Shown here: one piece after another, positions 16,800-25,730 of the stretch
How positions within the stretch are numbered: position 1 is the first letter of the stretch
Layout: each line of letters begins with the position of its first letter
DNA from: Fimbriimonadaceae bacterium
GTDB lineage: Bacteria > Armatimonadota > Fimbriimonadia > Fimbriimonadales > Fimbriimonadaceae
Length of the DNA: 64,000 bases
Reading direction: 5' to 3'
Assembly (NCBI GenBank): GCA_019454125.1
Contig: CP075365.1
Span: 1,420,218-1,484,217 of the forward strand
Program-made: the position numbers and the translations under genes
Notes under the pieces: model-generated
What the model was told of the DNA's origin: nothing
The model's input: the letters and a program-made list of their open reading frames with translations, nothing else
Database searches by the model: none

Positions 16800-17765
16800 G
16801 TGCGCGTGACGATCGAAAATGTCCGCGAGGCGGCTGGGCGGATCAGCGGGCAGGCCCGTCGCACCCCCGTCCTCACCAGCCGCACGTTCGACGAACGCAC
16901 CGGCGTGACCGCGTTCTTCAAGTGCGAGAGCTTTCAGCAGACCGGATCCTTCAAGTTCCGCGGCGCCTACAACGCCCTGTGCCAGCTCAGCCCTGACGAA
17001 GGGGCGCGCGGCGTCCTGACCTATTCCAGCGGGAACCATGCGCAAGCCTTGGCCAAAGCCGGACGGCTGCTCGGGATCCGGGTGACGGTGGTCATGCCTG
17101 CAGACGCGCCGGAGATCAAGCGGAAGGCGACCGAGGGGTATGGCGCGCGCATCGTGCTCTACGACCGCGATGAGACCACCCGCGAGCGGCTCGGCGGCCA
17201 AATCGCGCAAGAGGAGGGGCTCAATGTAGTCCCGCCCTACGACCATCCCGCGATCGTGGCGGGGCAGGGAACGGTGGGGTTGGAACTGGTCGACGAGGTC
17301 GGTCCCTTGGACTGGCTCCTCATCCCCTGTGGCGGGGGCGGGCTGCTCAGCGGATGTACGGTCTCGGCAAAGGCACTCAGTCCGGGATGCAAAGTGGTCG
17401 GGGTGGAGCCCGCGGCCGGCGACGACGCCTGCAGAAGCTTCAAGTCCGGCACGTTGCAGAGCGTGAAGGACCCCGCGACGATCGCCGACGGGGCGCGGAC
17501 CCCGTCCCTCGGCGAAATCCCCTGGGAAATCGTCCGAACGCTGGTCGACGACATGGTGAGCGTGACCGACCCCGAGCTCATCGCCGCCACCGGCTTCCTC
17601 TGGGAGCGGATGAAGATCGTGGTGGAGCCGACAGGGGCTTTGGCCGCCGCCGCCGTTCTGACCGGCAAGGTGCCGGTCACGGGGCGCGTCGGGATAGTTG
17701 TGAGCGGGGGGAATGTCGACGTGGGCACAGTGGCGCGCCTGATCGCCGGACAGGCGGGTTCGTAA
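16800..17765 (+). CDS. Threonine dehydratase / serine racemase-like PLP enzyme
   Basis: A fold-type II PLP enzyme of 321 residues. The PLP lysine lies in SFKFRGAYNAL, followed by YSSGNHAQALA, the glycine loop PCGGGGLLSG and the C-terminal VVSGGNVD. There is no C-terminal ACT domain, so it is the short, catabolic or racemase-type enzyme, not the feedback-regulated IlvA. Candidate activities are threonine or serine deamination or serine racemisation. GTG 16800 is used; GTG 16806 is close. A GACAAT box at 16789-16794 precedes it. A strong hairpin terminator follows. Confidence 0.85.
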   Translation: MRVTIENVREAAGRISGQARRTPVLTSRTFDERTGVTAFFKCESFQQTGSFKFRGAYNALCQLSPDEGARGVLTYSSGNHAQALAKAGRLLGIRVTVVMPADAPEIKRKATEGYGARIVLYDRDETTRERLGGQIAQEEGLNVVPPYDHPAIVAGQGTVGLELVDEVGPLDWLLIPCGGGGLLSGCTVSAKALSPGCKVVGVEPAAGDDACRSFKSGTLQSVKDPATIADGARTPSLGEIPWEIVRTLVDDMVSVTDPELIAATGFLWERMKIVVEPTGALAAAAVLTGKVPVTGRVGIVVSGGNVDVGTVARLIAGQAGS

Positions 17766-17772
17766 GTTAAAG

Positions 17773-17802
17773 AGCCCCGGCCAATCTGGCCAGGGCTTCT
17801 TT
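17773..17802. terminator. Hairpin terminator after the dehydratase gene
   Basis: AGCCCCGGCCA pairs with TGGCCAGGGCT (17787-17797) around a 3-base loop, with one internal mismatch, and is followed by TCTTTC. It separates the dehydratase gene from the minus-strand tRNA and could stop transcription from both sides. Confidence 0.75.
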
Positions 17803-17820
17803 CGTCTGAGGTCGCAAACT

Positions 17821-17897
<77 letters not shown>

Positions 17898-17910
17898 TAT
17901 CGGACTGTGG

Positions 17911-17916
17911 ACTATA
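17911..17916 (-). promoter_or_regulatory. -10 box (TATAGT) for tRNA-fMet
   Basis: Read on the minus strand, TATAGT lies 13 bases before the first base of the mature tRNA, leaving a short 5' leader for RNase P. Confidence 0.5.
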
Positions 17917-17971
17917 CCCACACTACGAGCGGCCCGCGGGAATCTCCGGCATTACTCCCAGGACCCTTGGC

Positions 17972-18334
17972 TCACCGTCGGCGCTTTCGACCCGAAAGGG
18001 CGCCGCGCAGCTTGATAAAGGCGGCGACGATGAAGAGCGCAGGGGCTGCGAGCTCCACTGCGCGCATGGCCGGTTCGACGCGCTCGTCGACGAGCCGTGC
18101 GATCCCGGTCGCCCGCGACCCGATCTCAGTCGTGACCGAATCCACTTTCTCAGCGATGCCCTTGCCCTTCTCCGTCACTTGCTCGATCTGTGCGGAGATC
18201 CGCTTGATGTGCTTGGACAGGGTAAGGGAATGGGCGATGACGATGCCCACCATGACAAGCAGGAGAAGCATGAAAGCGCTTCCCAAAAGCGAGAAGATTC
18301 CGACGGAGGTCGTCACCCAGGTCGGTATTTCCAT
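17972..18334 (-). CDS. Small membrane protein with coiled coil, DUF948-like
   Basis: A 120-residue protein with one N-terminal membrane segment (about residues 11-35, VGIFSLLGSAFMLLLLVMVG), a central helical stretch with heptad-like spacing (HIKRISAQIEQVTEKGKGIA), a second hydrophobic patch (LAAPALFIVAAFI) and a basic tail GRKRRR. This layout resembles DUF948-type membrane proteins. Its ATG overlaps the TAA of the large upstream gene, so it is translated from the same mRNA. Function unknown. Confidence 0.65.
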   Translation of the reverse strand: MEIPTWVTTSVGIFSLLGSAFMLLLLVMVGIVIAHSLTLSKHIKRISAQIEQVTEKGKGIAEKVDSVTTEIGSRATGIARLVDERVEPAMRAVELAAPALFIVAAFIKLRGALSGRKRRR

Positions 18335-20916
18335 TACGAGACCACTCTTCCTTTAACGACGACTTTTTGACCTGCTGGTAGGTGGATCGGGCATATGGCG
18401 ACGCCGTCCGGCGCTTCCACCGCCGCCCCCTGTATGGCAACGTTGCGGCCCCAGAGGCCGCTGATCGTCAGTTTCGCCGTCACATCTTTGTCGCTGGGGT
18501 TCCAGATCCGCGCCTCAAACCAGCGCTTGCGCACGTCCAACTTCAGCTCTTCGCACCGGCCGAAGCTCAGGCGGAACTCGGCCCCGATCTGGCGCAGGAC
18601 GATGCGCCGGCCCACGCCGTCCCACGGCCGGACGGTGTACGCCTCCTCGTCCGCCTCGAAGTGGCATCCGAACGTGTAAAGCCCGGTCGCCCGGTTCGGC
18701 AAGACGTACGAGGCGACCGCACGCAGATAGTGGAAATACCCCAGGCCCGAGCCGCCCGTCATCGAGTTATAGCCGGCGTGCCGGGACGCGAGGTCCGGGC
18801 AGTAGCACATCGAAGCGGCCCCGTCGCGCCGCACGAGCGCCCACGGCCCCATCATCCCTCCAAAGGCCATGCGCATGTACGCTTCGGGCAGGGCCAGGTA
18901 GTCGCGGTCCATGAGCCCGAAGAAGACCAAGGAGTTGGGGATGGTGGTGTGGGCGAGACAGGTCTCGCCACGGTCGACCATCGCCGCCAGCGGGGAAGAG
19001 TCGGCCCCGTCCCAGCAGCGCTTGTCGCTGCCGTACCACCACCAGCTGGGCGAAAGCGAGCGTGCGGCAAAGGCGCATCGGACCGTGCGCTCCAGGTGCT
19101 CGTCGTTCGCCAGATACTTGGCCGCCTCGAAGACCTCTTCGAGCCCGCCCGTGTCCATGACGGACTCGCCCGCATAGGGATAGGTGAGCTTCATCAGCTC
19201 GTTCGCCTTGAACTCGACGTGCTCGCGCAGGCGGTCCGCCTCCTCGTCCATCCCTTCCGCCTCCATATCGGCGAGCAATTCATAGATGCGCGCATATCCC
19301 AACACGCCGACCGTGCGGACATAAAGCCGCCACCCTTGCTGGAACATCGAAAGGGCGGTGAGGTAGGCCGACCGCAGGTACTCGCGTGGCTCCAGGGCCG
19401 TCTCGCCGTAGCTGACGGCGATCCGGTAGAACGCGTGGTACAAGTTGAAGACGTGCGGATAGCTGAGCGGCCGACCAAAGTGGCTCGCGAGGCCAGCCTC
19501 GTCCAGGACGCTCCCCACCGAGTGGTCGCCCGGGTTCTGCACGTCGTCCTGCAGGAACTCGGAGACGTAGCGGTTGAGGACGTCGATCTGGGCACGGTCG
19601 GGATAGAGCGAGTTCTTTTCCGCTAGGAAGAGCGCGTCGGCCAGGCTGCATTCCAGGCCGCTTGACTCAAGATATTCCTTCGGGTCGACGACTGGCTCGT
19701 TCCGCTTGATGTTGGTCAGCACGATCGCCCCGTCCAGGGTGCTGCCGGGCGTGCGCACCGTCTGGTGCTCGGCGATATAGGCCGCGCGCCGGTGGATGAG
19801 CTCGGCGATAGGCTCCGTGAACATCAGGTGCGCGTGACAGAGGGCGCCGTGGTTGTCCAGGAAGCTCACCCGCACGGGCCCGTTCTCGCGGGGCCGAACG
19901 AAGCAGAACGCGCTCTCCTCGTCCGTGTCGACCTCAACTTGCGCGTCCTTGGTGACGTGGAACTCGCGGGGAGCGGCGCCGCTCACCTCGAGCGCGATCC
20001 CGACGTCGCGCGGGGCGACCGCGCTCGGAAGCAGCCGGATCGAAGGTTTTCCACAGGCCACCAGCGTCTGGTGCACGCCCTCTTGCTTGTCGCTCTCGGT
20101 GGGGACGAAGCGCATCTGCAAGACGTGCCGGTCACCGGGTTCCAGGATCAAGGACGTGTGCTCGTTCGTCCAACTCGGCCACTCCTCTCGCTCGATGGTC
20201 GCCTTGCTATAGGCGTAGACCACGGGGATGCCCTCCCATTGGAAGGGCGTGTTGAGGCTGCTGCGCACGTGGGAGGCGAACTCCCAGCCGGTGCCGGGGC
20301 CGGGGAAGACGAGCAAGCCGGGCGTCTCTGCCGTCATGCGCTCGGCGAAGACCCAGCTCGCCGCCCCACCGATGAACTTGTGGACGTACACGCGGCTTTG
20401 CCAAAGGCGGCGCAACTGGTCGTCGCTCCACCCGAAACCGTCGTAAAAGTTGTTGAAGGCCAGCGGGAACCCGAGCTCGCCGATCTCGATCGTCATCCAG
20501 CCTTTATTGCGGATCTCGAGCTCCCAGACGATCTGCGGATATGGTGTCCGCAGTTCAAACCACTTGCCAGAGGCCGCGATCTGTTCTATGAAGGGGAACT
20601 CGTACTCGAATGAAACGGCGGACTGGTCGGGCTCCTCGTCGTCGCTTGGGACCAGGTGTTGCGCGTTCTGGTTCCGGCTCAGCATCCAGGGCTGGTCCGG
20701 GTCGGTGCGCGCACCGATGAGGATGGTGCCCGGCAGGTAGTCGTCGCTCGATTCCTCGCCGAACTGTAGGGGCGGCAAGACGAACTGGAACTCTTCGCTT
20801 TCTTCCGGCAAAGCCGGGTCACTGGCCCAGAGCTGGGAGACCCGCCCGCCATTCCCGAATTCCAGCGAGATGAGACTGCCGGTCAGCTCAGACCGGTCGT
20901 CGTCAAAGGGATCCAT
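18334..20916 (-). CDS. Large DUF5695-like protein, probably carbohydrate-related
   Basis: An 860-residue protein without an evident signal peptide. The N-terminus (SLISLEFGNGGRVSQLW, then LPGTILIGARTDP and SRNQNAQH) is followed by a beta-rich region. A helical C-terminal half (about 480-790) has recurring aromatic motifs such as SWWWYGSDKRCWDG and GYNSMTGGSGLGYFHYL, as in alpha/alpha-barrel carbohydrate enzymes. I place it with DUF5695 from memory of family features. ATG 20916 is preferred because the family-like sequence starts there and a TATCCT box lies 12 bases upstream. A frame to 21042 would add a basic stretch. Confidence 0.6.
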   Translation of the reverse strand: MDPFDDDRSELTGSLISLEFGNGGRVSQLWASDPALPEESEEFQFVLPPLQFGEESSDDYLPGTILIGARTDPDQPWMLSRNQNAQHLVPSDDEEPDQSAVSFEYEFPFIEQIAASGKWFELRTPYPQIVWELEIRNKGWMTIEIGELGFPLAFNNFYDGFGWSDDQLRRLWQSRVYVHKFIGGAASWVFAERMTAETPGLLVFPGPGTGWEFASHVRSSLNTPFQWEGIPVVYAYSKATIEREEWPSWTNEHTSLILEPGDRHVLQMRFVPTESDKQEGVHQTLVACGKPSIRLLPSAVAPRDVGIALEVSGAAPREFHVTKDAQVEVDTDEESAFCFVRPRENGPVRVSFLDNHGALCHAHLMFTEPIAELIHRRAAYIAEHQTVRTPGSTLDGAIVLTNIKRNEPVVDPKEYLESSGLECSLADALFLAEKNSLYPDRAQIDVLNRYVSEFLQDDVQNPGDHSVGSVLDEAGLASHFGRPLSYPHVFNLYHAFYRIAVSYGETALEPREYLRSAYLTALSMFQQGWRLYVRTVGVLGYARIYELLADMEAEGMDEEADRLREHVEFKANELMKLTYPYAGESVMDTGGLEEVFEAAKYLANDEHLERTVRCAFAARSLSPSWWWYGSDKRCWDGADSSPLAAMVDRGETCLAHTTIPNSLVFFGLMDRDYLALPEAYMRMAFGGMMGPWALVRRDGAASMCYCPDLASRHAGYNSMTGGSGLGYFHYLRAVASYVLPNRATGLYTFGCHFEADEEAYTVRPWDGVGRRIVLRQIGAEFRLSFGRCEELKLDVRKRWFEARIWNPSDKDVTAKLTISGLWGRNVAIQGAAVEAPDGVAICPIHLPAGQKVVVKGRVVS

Positions 20917-21113
20917 CGAGTTGAAGGCAGGATACCTACGGATCCCTCCGCGCGACCGCGTTTCCTCATAAGGCCGTGGTGCGGCGACGGGCCGGGACAA
21001 GTGGTCGCGAGACGCCCGCCCCACAAAGGAGCCCATAGGCACCTTGAGTGACGAGGCCTGAAGGCGGGTGCGATCCAGCGAGACTTGCAGGTAACGTTGC
21101 GAACGAGCCGAAC

Positions 21114-21836
21114 GTGCCAGACCTCCATTACAAACGCGTGCTCCTAAAGATCAGCGGCGAAGCGCTCGCCGGCAAGTACGGGTTTGGGCTCGACGCCGAG
21201 ACCCTCGCCTACATCTCTCGGGAAGTGGCCAGGGTGCACGAACTTGGCGTGGAAGTGGCGATCGTCGTGGGCGGAGGCAACTTCTTCCGGGGCGAGGTCT
21301 TCAGCGAGACCGGCCAGATCGACCGCACCGTGGCCGACCAGATGGGCATGATGGGGACCATCATGAACGGCCTGGCCCTGCAGAGCGCGGTCGAACGGCT
21401 TGGCCTTCCGACCCGCGTCCAGAGCGCCATCGCGGTCAGCGAGGTCTGCGAGCCTTTCATCCAGCGCCGTGCCATGCGGCACCTGGAGAAGGGAAGGGTC
21501 GTGATCTTTGCGGCGGGGACGGGGAACCCCTACTTCACGACGGACACCGCTGCCGTGCTTCGCGCGCTGGAGATCAAGGCCGGCTGTCTTCTTAAGGCCA
21601 CCAAGGTCGACGGAGTCTATGACAAAGACCCGAAAAAGCACGCCGACGCCGTGAAGTATCACACGCTGGGCTACAGCGAGGCGCTTTCCAAGCGTTTAGC
21701 GGTTATGGACCAGACGGCCTTCACAATGTGCCGGGAACATAACCTGCCCGTCATCGTGTTAGACTTGCACGAGGCCGGCGGGATGGCGAAGGCAGTCCAG
21801 GGCCAGCCCGTGGGCACGCTCGTCGAAGGAGAATGA
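21114..21836 (+). CDS. pyrH: UMP kinase
   Basis: Phosphorylates UMP to UDP in pyrimidine synthesis. It is an amino acid kinase-fold protein with KRVLLKISGEALAG, IVVGGGNFFRG, QMGMMGTIMNGLAL, FAAGTGNPYFTTDTAA, ATKVDGVYDKDPKK and the C-terminal PVGTLV. GTG 21114 gives a 240-residue protein of normal size; the frame is open further upstream to 21048 but encodes nothing family-like. The stop overlaps frr by four bases. pyrH-frr-uppS is a common bacterial order, although rpsB and tsf, often upstream, are absent. Confidence 0.95.
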   Translation: MPDLHYKRVLLKISGEALAGKYGFGLDAETLAYISREVARVHELGVEVAIVVGGGNFFRGEVFSETGQIDRTVADQMGMMGTIMNGLALQSAVERLGLPTRVQSAIAVSEVCEPFIQRRAMRHLEKGRVVIFAAGTGNPYFTTDTAAVLRALEIKAGCLLKATKVDGVYDKDPKKHADAVKYHTLGYSEALSKRLAVMDQTAFTMCREHNLPVIVLDLHEAGGMAKAVQGQPVGTLVEGE

Positions 21837-22399
21837 CAATGGTCGCAGCCGACGTTATAAAAGACGCAGAACACCGAATGAAACAGGCCGTGGAGGCCAC
21901 ATTGCACGACTTCCAACGCATTCGCACGGGACGGGCCAATCCCATCGTGCTAGAACGCGTGACGGTCGAGTACTACGGAGTGGAAACCCCGGTGAACCAG
22001 GTCGCGAACATCTCGGTGCCGGAGGCGCGCCAGATCCTCATCCAGCCCTTCGAGAAGAACATGACGGGGGCCATCGAGAAGGCCATCTTGAAGAGCGACA
22101 TCGGGGTCACCCCGAACAACGATGGCACGGGCATCCGCCTCAACTTCCCACCCATGAACGAAGAGCGCCGCAAGGAGCTCACCAAGCAAGTCCACCACCG
22201 GGCCGAGGAAGGGTGCGTCGCCGTGAGGAACATCCGGCGTGACGCGCTCCACCACCTGGCCGCCGCTGAGAAGGCGAAGGAGATCAGCGAGGACGAACTG
22301 AAGGGCCACGAAAAGAGGATCCAGGAACTCACCGACAAGTACGTCGATGAAGTCCACGACCTTCAAAAGAAGAAAGACGCCGAGCTGATGGAGATTTAA
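21833..22399 (+). CDS. frr: Ribosome recycling factor
   Basis: Splits post-termination ribosomes with EF-G. The 188-residue sequence has the family helices and motifs RIRTGRANPIVLERV, VEYYGVETPVNQVANI, ILIQPFEKN, AILKSDIGVTPNNDG and the triple-helix part with EERRKELTKQVHHRAEE. It begins with ATG 21833, overlapping pyrH; a second ATG two codons later (21839) is also possible. The gene is in the pyrH-frr-uppS operon. Confidence 0.96.
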   Translation: MTMVAADVIKDAEHRMKQAVEATLHDFQRIRTGRANPIVLERVTVEYYGVETPVNQVANISVPEARQILIQPFEKNMTGAIEKAILKSDIGVTPNNDGTGIRLNFPPMNEERRKELTKQVHHRAEEGCVAVRNIRRDALHHLAAAEKAKEISEDELKGHEKRIQELTDKYVDEVHDLQKKKDAELMEI

Positions 22400-22402
22400 G
22401 GC

Positions 22403-23191
22403 TTGGCGGCGGTCCGCCATTCGGAGCGCGAAGCCCGTAACGCCACTCAGGCCAGGGCCTTGGACGCCGGGGTCGACCTGGCGCGGTTGCCGCGCCATGT
22501 CGCGGTCATCATGGACGGCAACGGCCGTTGGGCGAGCGGTCGGGGCTTGCAACGCCTGATCGGCCATCGGCAAGGCTATCGGACCCTCCGCGACATCTTG
22601 CTCGCCTCCAGCGAGCTCGGGATCGAGGTCCTCACCGTCTACGCGTTCTCAGTCGAGAACTGGCGAAGGCCGGAGTCCGAGGTAGGCGGCCTTATGCGCC
22701 TGATCGAGGAGGCGGCGAAGAGCGAGCTGCGCGGCCTGCGGCAGAACAACGTGCGCGTCCGCGTCGCGGGACGCCTGGACGAGCTCCCCGCCCCTGCTCG
22801 GCGCGCGCTCGATGACCTTGTCGAGACCACCCAGGAGTGCGACGGCATCACCTTCGTGCTGGCTATCAACTATGGAGGCAGGGCGGAGATCGTCGACGCC
22901 GTCCGCGCGCTCATCCGCGAGGGCGTGCCGGAAGCGGAGGTCACAGAGGAAGCCGTCGCCCGGCGGCTCTATTGCCCCGACCTGCCCGAGCCCGACCTCA
23001 TGGTGCGGACGGCGGGAGAGATGCGCTGGAGCAACTTTCTTTTGTGGCAGGCCGCCTATGCCGAGCTCTTCGTGACCCAGGTGCCATGGCCCGAGTTCAA
23101 TGAAGCCGAACTGGTCCGCGCCATCCTCGAATACCAGCGGCGAGACCGGAAGTTCGGCATGACCAGCGAGCAACGGAAAGCGGACGGCTGA
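22403..23191 (+). CDS. uppS: Undecaprenyl diphosphate synthase (isoprenyl transferase)
   Basis: A cis-prenyltransferase that makes the C55 carrier lipid for peptidoglycan and surface polysaccharide. Motifs in order: HVAVIMDGNGRWA (catalytic Asp), IGHRQGYRTLRDI, TVYAFSVENWRRP, FVLAINYGGRAEIVDA, LPEPDLMVRTAGEMRWSNFL and WPEF near the end. The TTG start at 22403 is 4 bases after frr and adds a 28-residue N-terminal extension before the conserved core. Length 262 residues. Confidence 0.95.
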   Translation: MAAVRHSEREARNATQARALDAGVDLARLPRHVAVIMDGNGRWASGRGLQRLIGHRQGYRTLRDILLASSELGIEVLTVYAFSVENWRRPESEVGGLMRLIEEAAKSELRGLRQNNVRVRVAGRLDELPAPARRALDDLVETTQECDGITFVLAINYGGRAEIVDAVRALIREGVPEAEVTEEAVARRLYCPDLPEPDLMVRTAGEMRWSNFLLWQAAYAELFVTQVPWPEFNEAELVRAILEYQRRDRKFGMTSEQRKADG

Positions 23192-23200
23192 GCATCGCCG

Positions 23201-24151
23201 CTAATCGGGCAGCACGCTCAACGACGGCACCGCGAACCCCGTGCCGCCCATAGATTCCGTCCGAAGCCGGGCCGGGGCGCGCACGTCCAGCCACGCATAG
23301 GCCTCGTCCCCTGCCGGGAGGCCCGCACCCGGCACCAGGCGCCACCGCTCCACATGCTCCACCGAATCGCCGGGGGAAAGGATTTGGTAGGTGCCCAACG
23401 ACTCCACCTCCAGCATGTCGTGCCGCGTGAAGATCTCGAAGTTGCAGCCAAAGTCCGTGTACGCCTTGCCCGCTTCGGCGCTGAAGGACTTGATGAAGAC
23501 CTCGTTGAAATTTGTGTGGGCCGCCCAACCTTGCTCGACGAACGAGCCGACCTTCTGTGCCGCCCCCTCCTTGCTTTGCCGGAGCCGCGCTATGCGGCGT
23601 CCAATCTCCCAGCGCGGGTCGCTCAGGTCGGTATAGCGCCAGAGCACGAGCGGCCCGCCCGGCTGGAGCGCGTCGCCGTGGTCGCGCGGCTCGGGCAGGG
23701 GGAAGAGGCAGACGCCGCCGGGCGCCATCACTGAGATCGCCCACGGGGCGAGCGGCCGCAAACCACTGCTCTGGTTCTCCACCCGATGGCGGACGACCAG
23801 CGCGTCCTCCTCCCAAGCCAGGGTCATCGACTTCGCGACTCCGGCGACGCCGATCGGCGTCGAAAAGCGAAGCCCGTCGTCTGTCTCCGCAAGGGCCACC
23901 GGCTGGTTGTCAGGCTCGTTCGTGATGCCGGGGATCTCCGGCGCGGTCCAGAGTCGGTGGCCGCCGTAGCTCCGATAGTCGTCCCCGCCCGTGAGGCCGG
24001 CGTGCCGCTCGTAAACGGCAAAGTGGTTCGGCCCGCCGGGCCGGCCGAAGCGCAAGACTCTAGGCCCGACCTCGAGGGTGACCACCGCCTCGACCTCGCC
24101 ATTGCTCAGCCATGCGCAGCGGTCCCAACCCCCGAACGGCCTGATATCCAT
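23201..24151 (-). CDS. DUF4380 protein, galactose mutarotase-like fold
   Basis: A 316-residue soluble protein. The N-terminus shows the DUF4380 pattern: EAVVTLEVGPRVLRFG, then YGGHRLWTAPE, and later VRHRVENQSSGLRPLAPWAI and CLFPLPEPRD. DUF4380 proteins are predicted to have the beta-sandwich fold of aldose epimerases, so a sugar-binding or sugar-epimerising role is likely but untested. ATG 24151 is chosen because the conserved part begins there. It runs divergently from the biotin carboxylase gene, with 55 bases between them. Confidence 0.7.
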   Translation of the reverse strand: MDIRPFGGWDRCAWLSNGEVEAVVTLEVGPRVLRFGRPGGPNHFAVYERHAGLTGGDDYRSYGGHRLWTAPEIPGITNEPDNQPVALAETDDGLRFSTPIGVAGVAKSMTLAWEEDALVVRHRVENQSSGLRPLAPWAISVMAPGGVCLFPLPEPRDHGDALQPGGPLVLWRYTDLSDPRWEIGRRIARLRQSKEGAAQKVGSFVEQGWAAHTNFNEVFIKSFSAEAGKAYTDFGCNFEIFTRHDMLEVESLGTYQILSPGDSVEHVERWRLVPGAGLPAGDEAYAWLDVRAPARLRTESMGGTGFAVPSLSVLPD

Positions 24152-24192
24152 CGCTCGGAGTGTGGCACACCGCCGCCGACCTGGCCCCGTGC

Positions 24193-24198
24193 CAAAAT
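24193..24198 (+). promoter_or_regulatory. -10-like box (CAAAAT) before the biotin carboxylase gene
   Basis: CAAAAT ends 8 bases before ATG 24207. The spacing matches the other leaderless candidates, although the first base departs from T. Confidence 0.4.
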
Positions 24199-24206
24199 CG
24201 CGCTTC

Positions 24207-25730
24207 ATGTTCAAAAAGATCCTCGTGGCAAACCGGGGCGAGATTGCGGTCCGGGTGATCCGGACGGCGCGCGCCATGGGCGTGCAGACCGTGGCGGTTG
24301 CCAGCGTTGCGGACCGCGACGCCCTCCACGCGAAACTTGCCGACGAGGTCGTCGAGATCGGGGGGCCGGAGCCGGCCACAAGCTACCTCGACGTGGAGAA
24401 GATCCTCGACGCGGCCCGATCCACGGGGAGCGAAGCGATCCATCCCGGCTACGGCTTCCTCAGCGAGCGCGCAGAGTTCGCCCGGGCCTGCCGCGAGGCG
24501 GGCGTCACCTTCATCGGGCCGAGCCCAGAGGCAATGGACCGCCTTGGCGCGAAGATCGATGCGAAACAGCTCGCGGTCGAGAACGGCGTTCCCGTCACAC
24601 CGGGCCTCTTCGAACCGGGCGCGAGCGACGAGCGACTCAAGCACGCCGCTAGCGAGATTGGCTACCCGGTCATGCTCAAGGCTTCGGCCGGAGGCGGGGG
24701 CAGGGGCATGCGCCTTGTGCGCGACCCGGCCGAATTCGACCATGAGATGGCGATGGCCCGCGTCGAGGCGGTAAAGGCGTTCGGCGACGGGGCGATGATG
24801 GTGGAGAAACTGGTCGAGCGTCCCCGCCATATCGAGGTGCAGGTGCTGGCCGATTCGCACGGCCAGGTCGCCTGCCTCTTCGAGCGCGAGTGCTCGATCC
24901 AGCGACGTCACCAGAAACTCATCGAAGAGGCGCCTTCGCCCGTGATGACCGAGGATCTCTGGGCTAGGATGGGCGACGCTTCGCGTCGGCTGGTCGCCGG
25001 GGCAGGCTATGTCGGGGCGGGCACGGTGGAATTCATGTACGACGAGCCGGCGGGCGAGTTCTACTTCCTGGAAGTCAACGCGCGCTTGCAAGTCGAGCAC
25101 CCGGTGACGGAGGCGATCACCGGCCTCGACTTGGTCGAATGGCAGCTCCGAATTGCCGCGGGCGAGCCGCTCGCACTACCGGCCGGGCTCCTAGAAGGAG
25201 ACCGAAGGCGCATCAACGGCCATGCGATCGAGGTGCGCATCGTCGCAGAAGACCCCGCCAAGGGGTTTCTCCCGAGCACGGGCGAGATCCTTGGTTGGGC
25301 GGAGCCTCACGGCCTGGGCGTCCGCTTCGACACCGGCTTTGGACTCGGCGCAGAGGTCTCGCGCTATTACGACTCGCTGATCGCCAAGCTGATCGTGCAC
25401 CGTGAAAGCCGTGCAGCGGCGCTCAAGCGGCTGCAGGCGGCGCTCATGGACACCCACATCCTCGGCCCTGCCACGAACATCTCGTACATCCTGGACGTGT
25501 TGGCGCACCCTTCGTTCGGGGAGGGGCGGTTTGACACGGCCTTCCTGGGACGGGAGTTCGCCGACTGGACGGCTCCGACCGAGTTTCCGGCCGAGCTCGC
25601 GACCCTCGTCCATGAGGCGACGGCGCGGCCGGTCAGCCGCAGGGGCTCCGTCTCTCAGACACCTGTCTGGGACCGGATGGACGGCTTCCAGATCATCGAT
25701 ACGGTCGAACGGCCAAAGTTGCTTCCCTAG
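24207..25730 (+). CDS. Biotin carboxylase subunit of an acyl-CoA carboxylase
   Basis: An ATP-grasp biotin carboxylase of 507 residues that carboxylates biotin on a carrier protein. Motifs: FKKILVANRGEIAVRVIRTA, AIHPGYGFLSE, KASAGGGGRGMRLV (ATP lid), FERECSIQRRHQKLIEEAPS, FLEVNARLQVEHPVTE and DSLIAKLIVH. It is longer than AccC of acetyl-CoA carboxylase (about 450) and resembles alpha subunits of propionyl- or methylcrotonyl-CoA carboxylases, but it lacks a biotinyl AMKM domain. No carboxyltransferase or biotin carrier gene is adjacent, so the acyl-CoA substrate is open. Confidence 0.9.
   Translation: MFKKILVANRGEIAVRVIRTARAMGVQTVAVASVADRDALHAKLADEVVEIGGPEPATSYLDVEKILDAARSTGSEAIHPGYGFLSERAEFARACREAGVTFIGPSPEAMDRLGAKIDAKQLAVENGVPVTPGLFEPGASDERLKHAASEIGYPVMLKASAGGGGRGMRLVRDPAEFDHEMAMARVEAVKAFGDGAMMVEKLVERPRHIEVQVLADSHGQVACLFERECSIQRRHQKLIEEAPSPVMTEDLWARMGDASRRLVAGAGYVGAGTVEFMYDEPAGEFYFLEVNARLQVEHPVTEAITGLDLVEWQLRIAAGEPLALPAGLLEGDRRRINGHAIEVRIVAEDPAKGFLPSTGEILGWAEPHGLGVRFDTGFGLGAEVSRYYDSLIAKLIVHRESRAAALKRLQAALMDTHILGPATNISYILDVLAHPSFGEGRFDTAFLGREFADWTAPTEFPAELATLVHEATARPVSRRGSVSQTPVWDRMDGFQIIDTVERPKLLP

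Noticed and set aside
18382-19626. 414-codon plus-strand frame inside the DUF5695-like gene
   Set aside because: No start signal, no motif and shadow-type composition.
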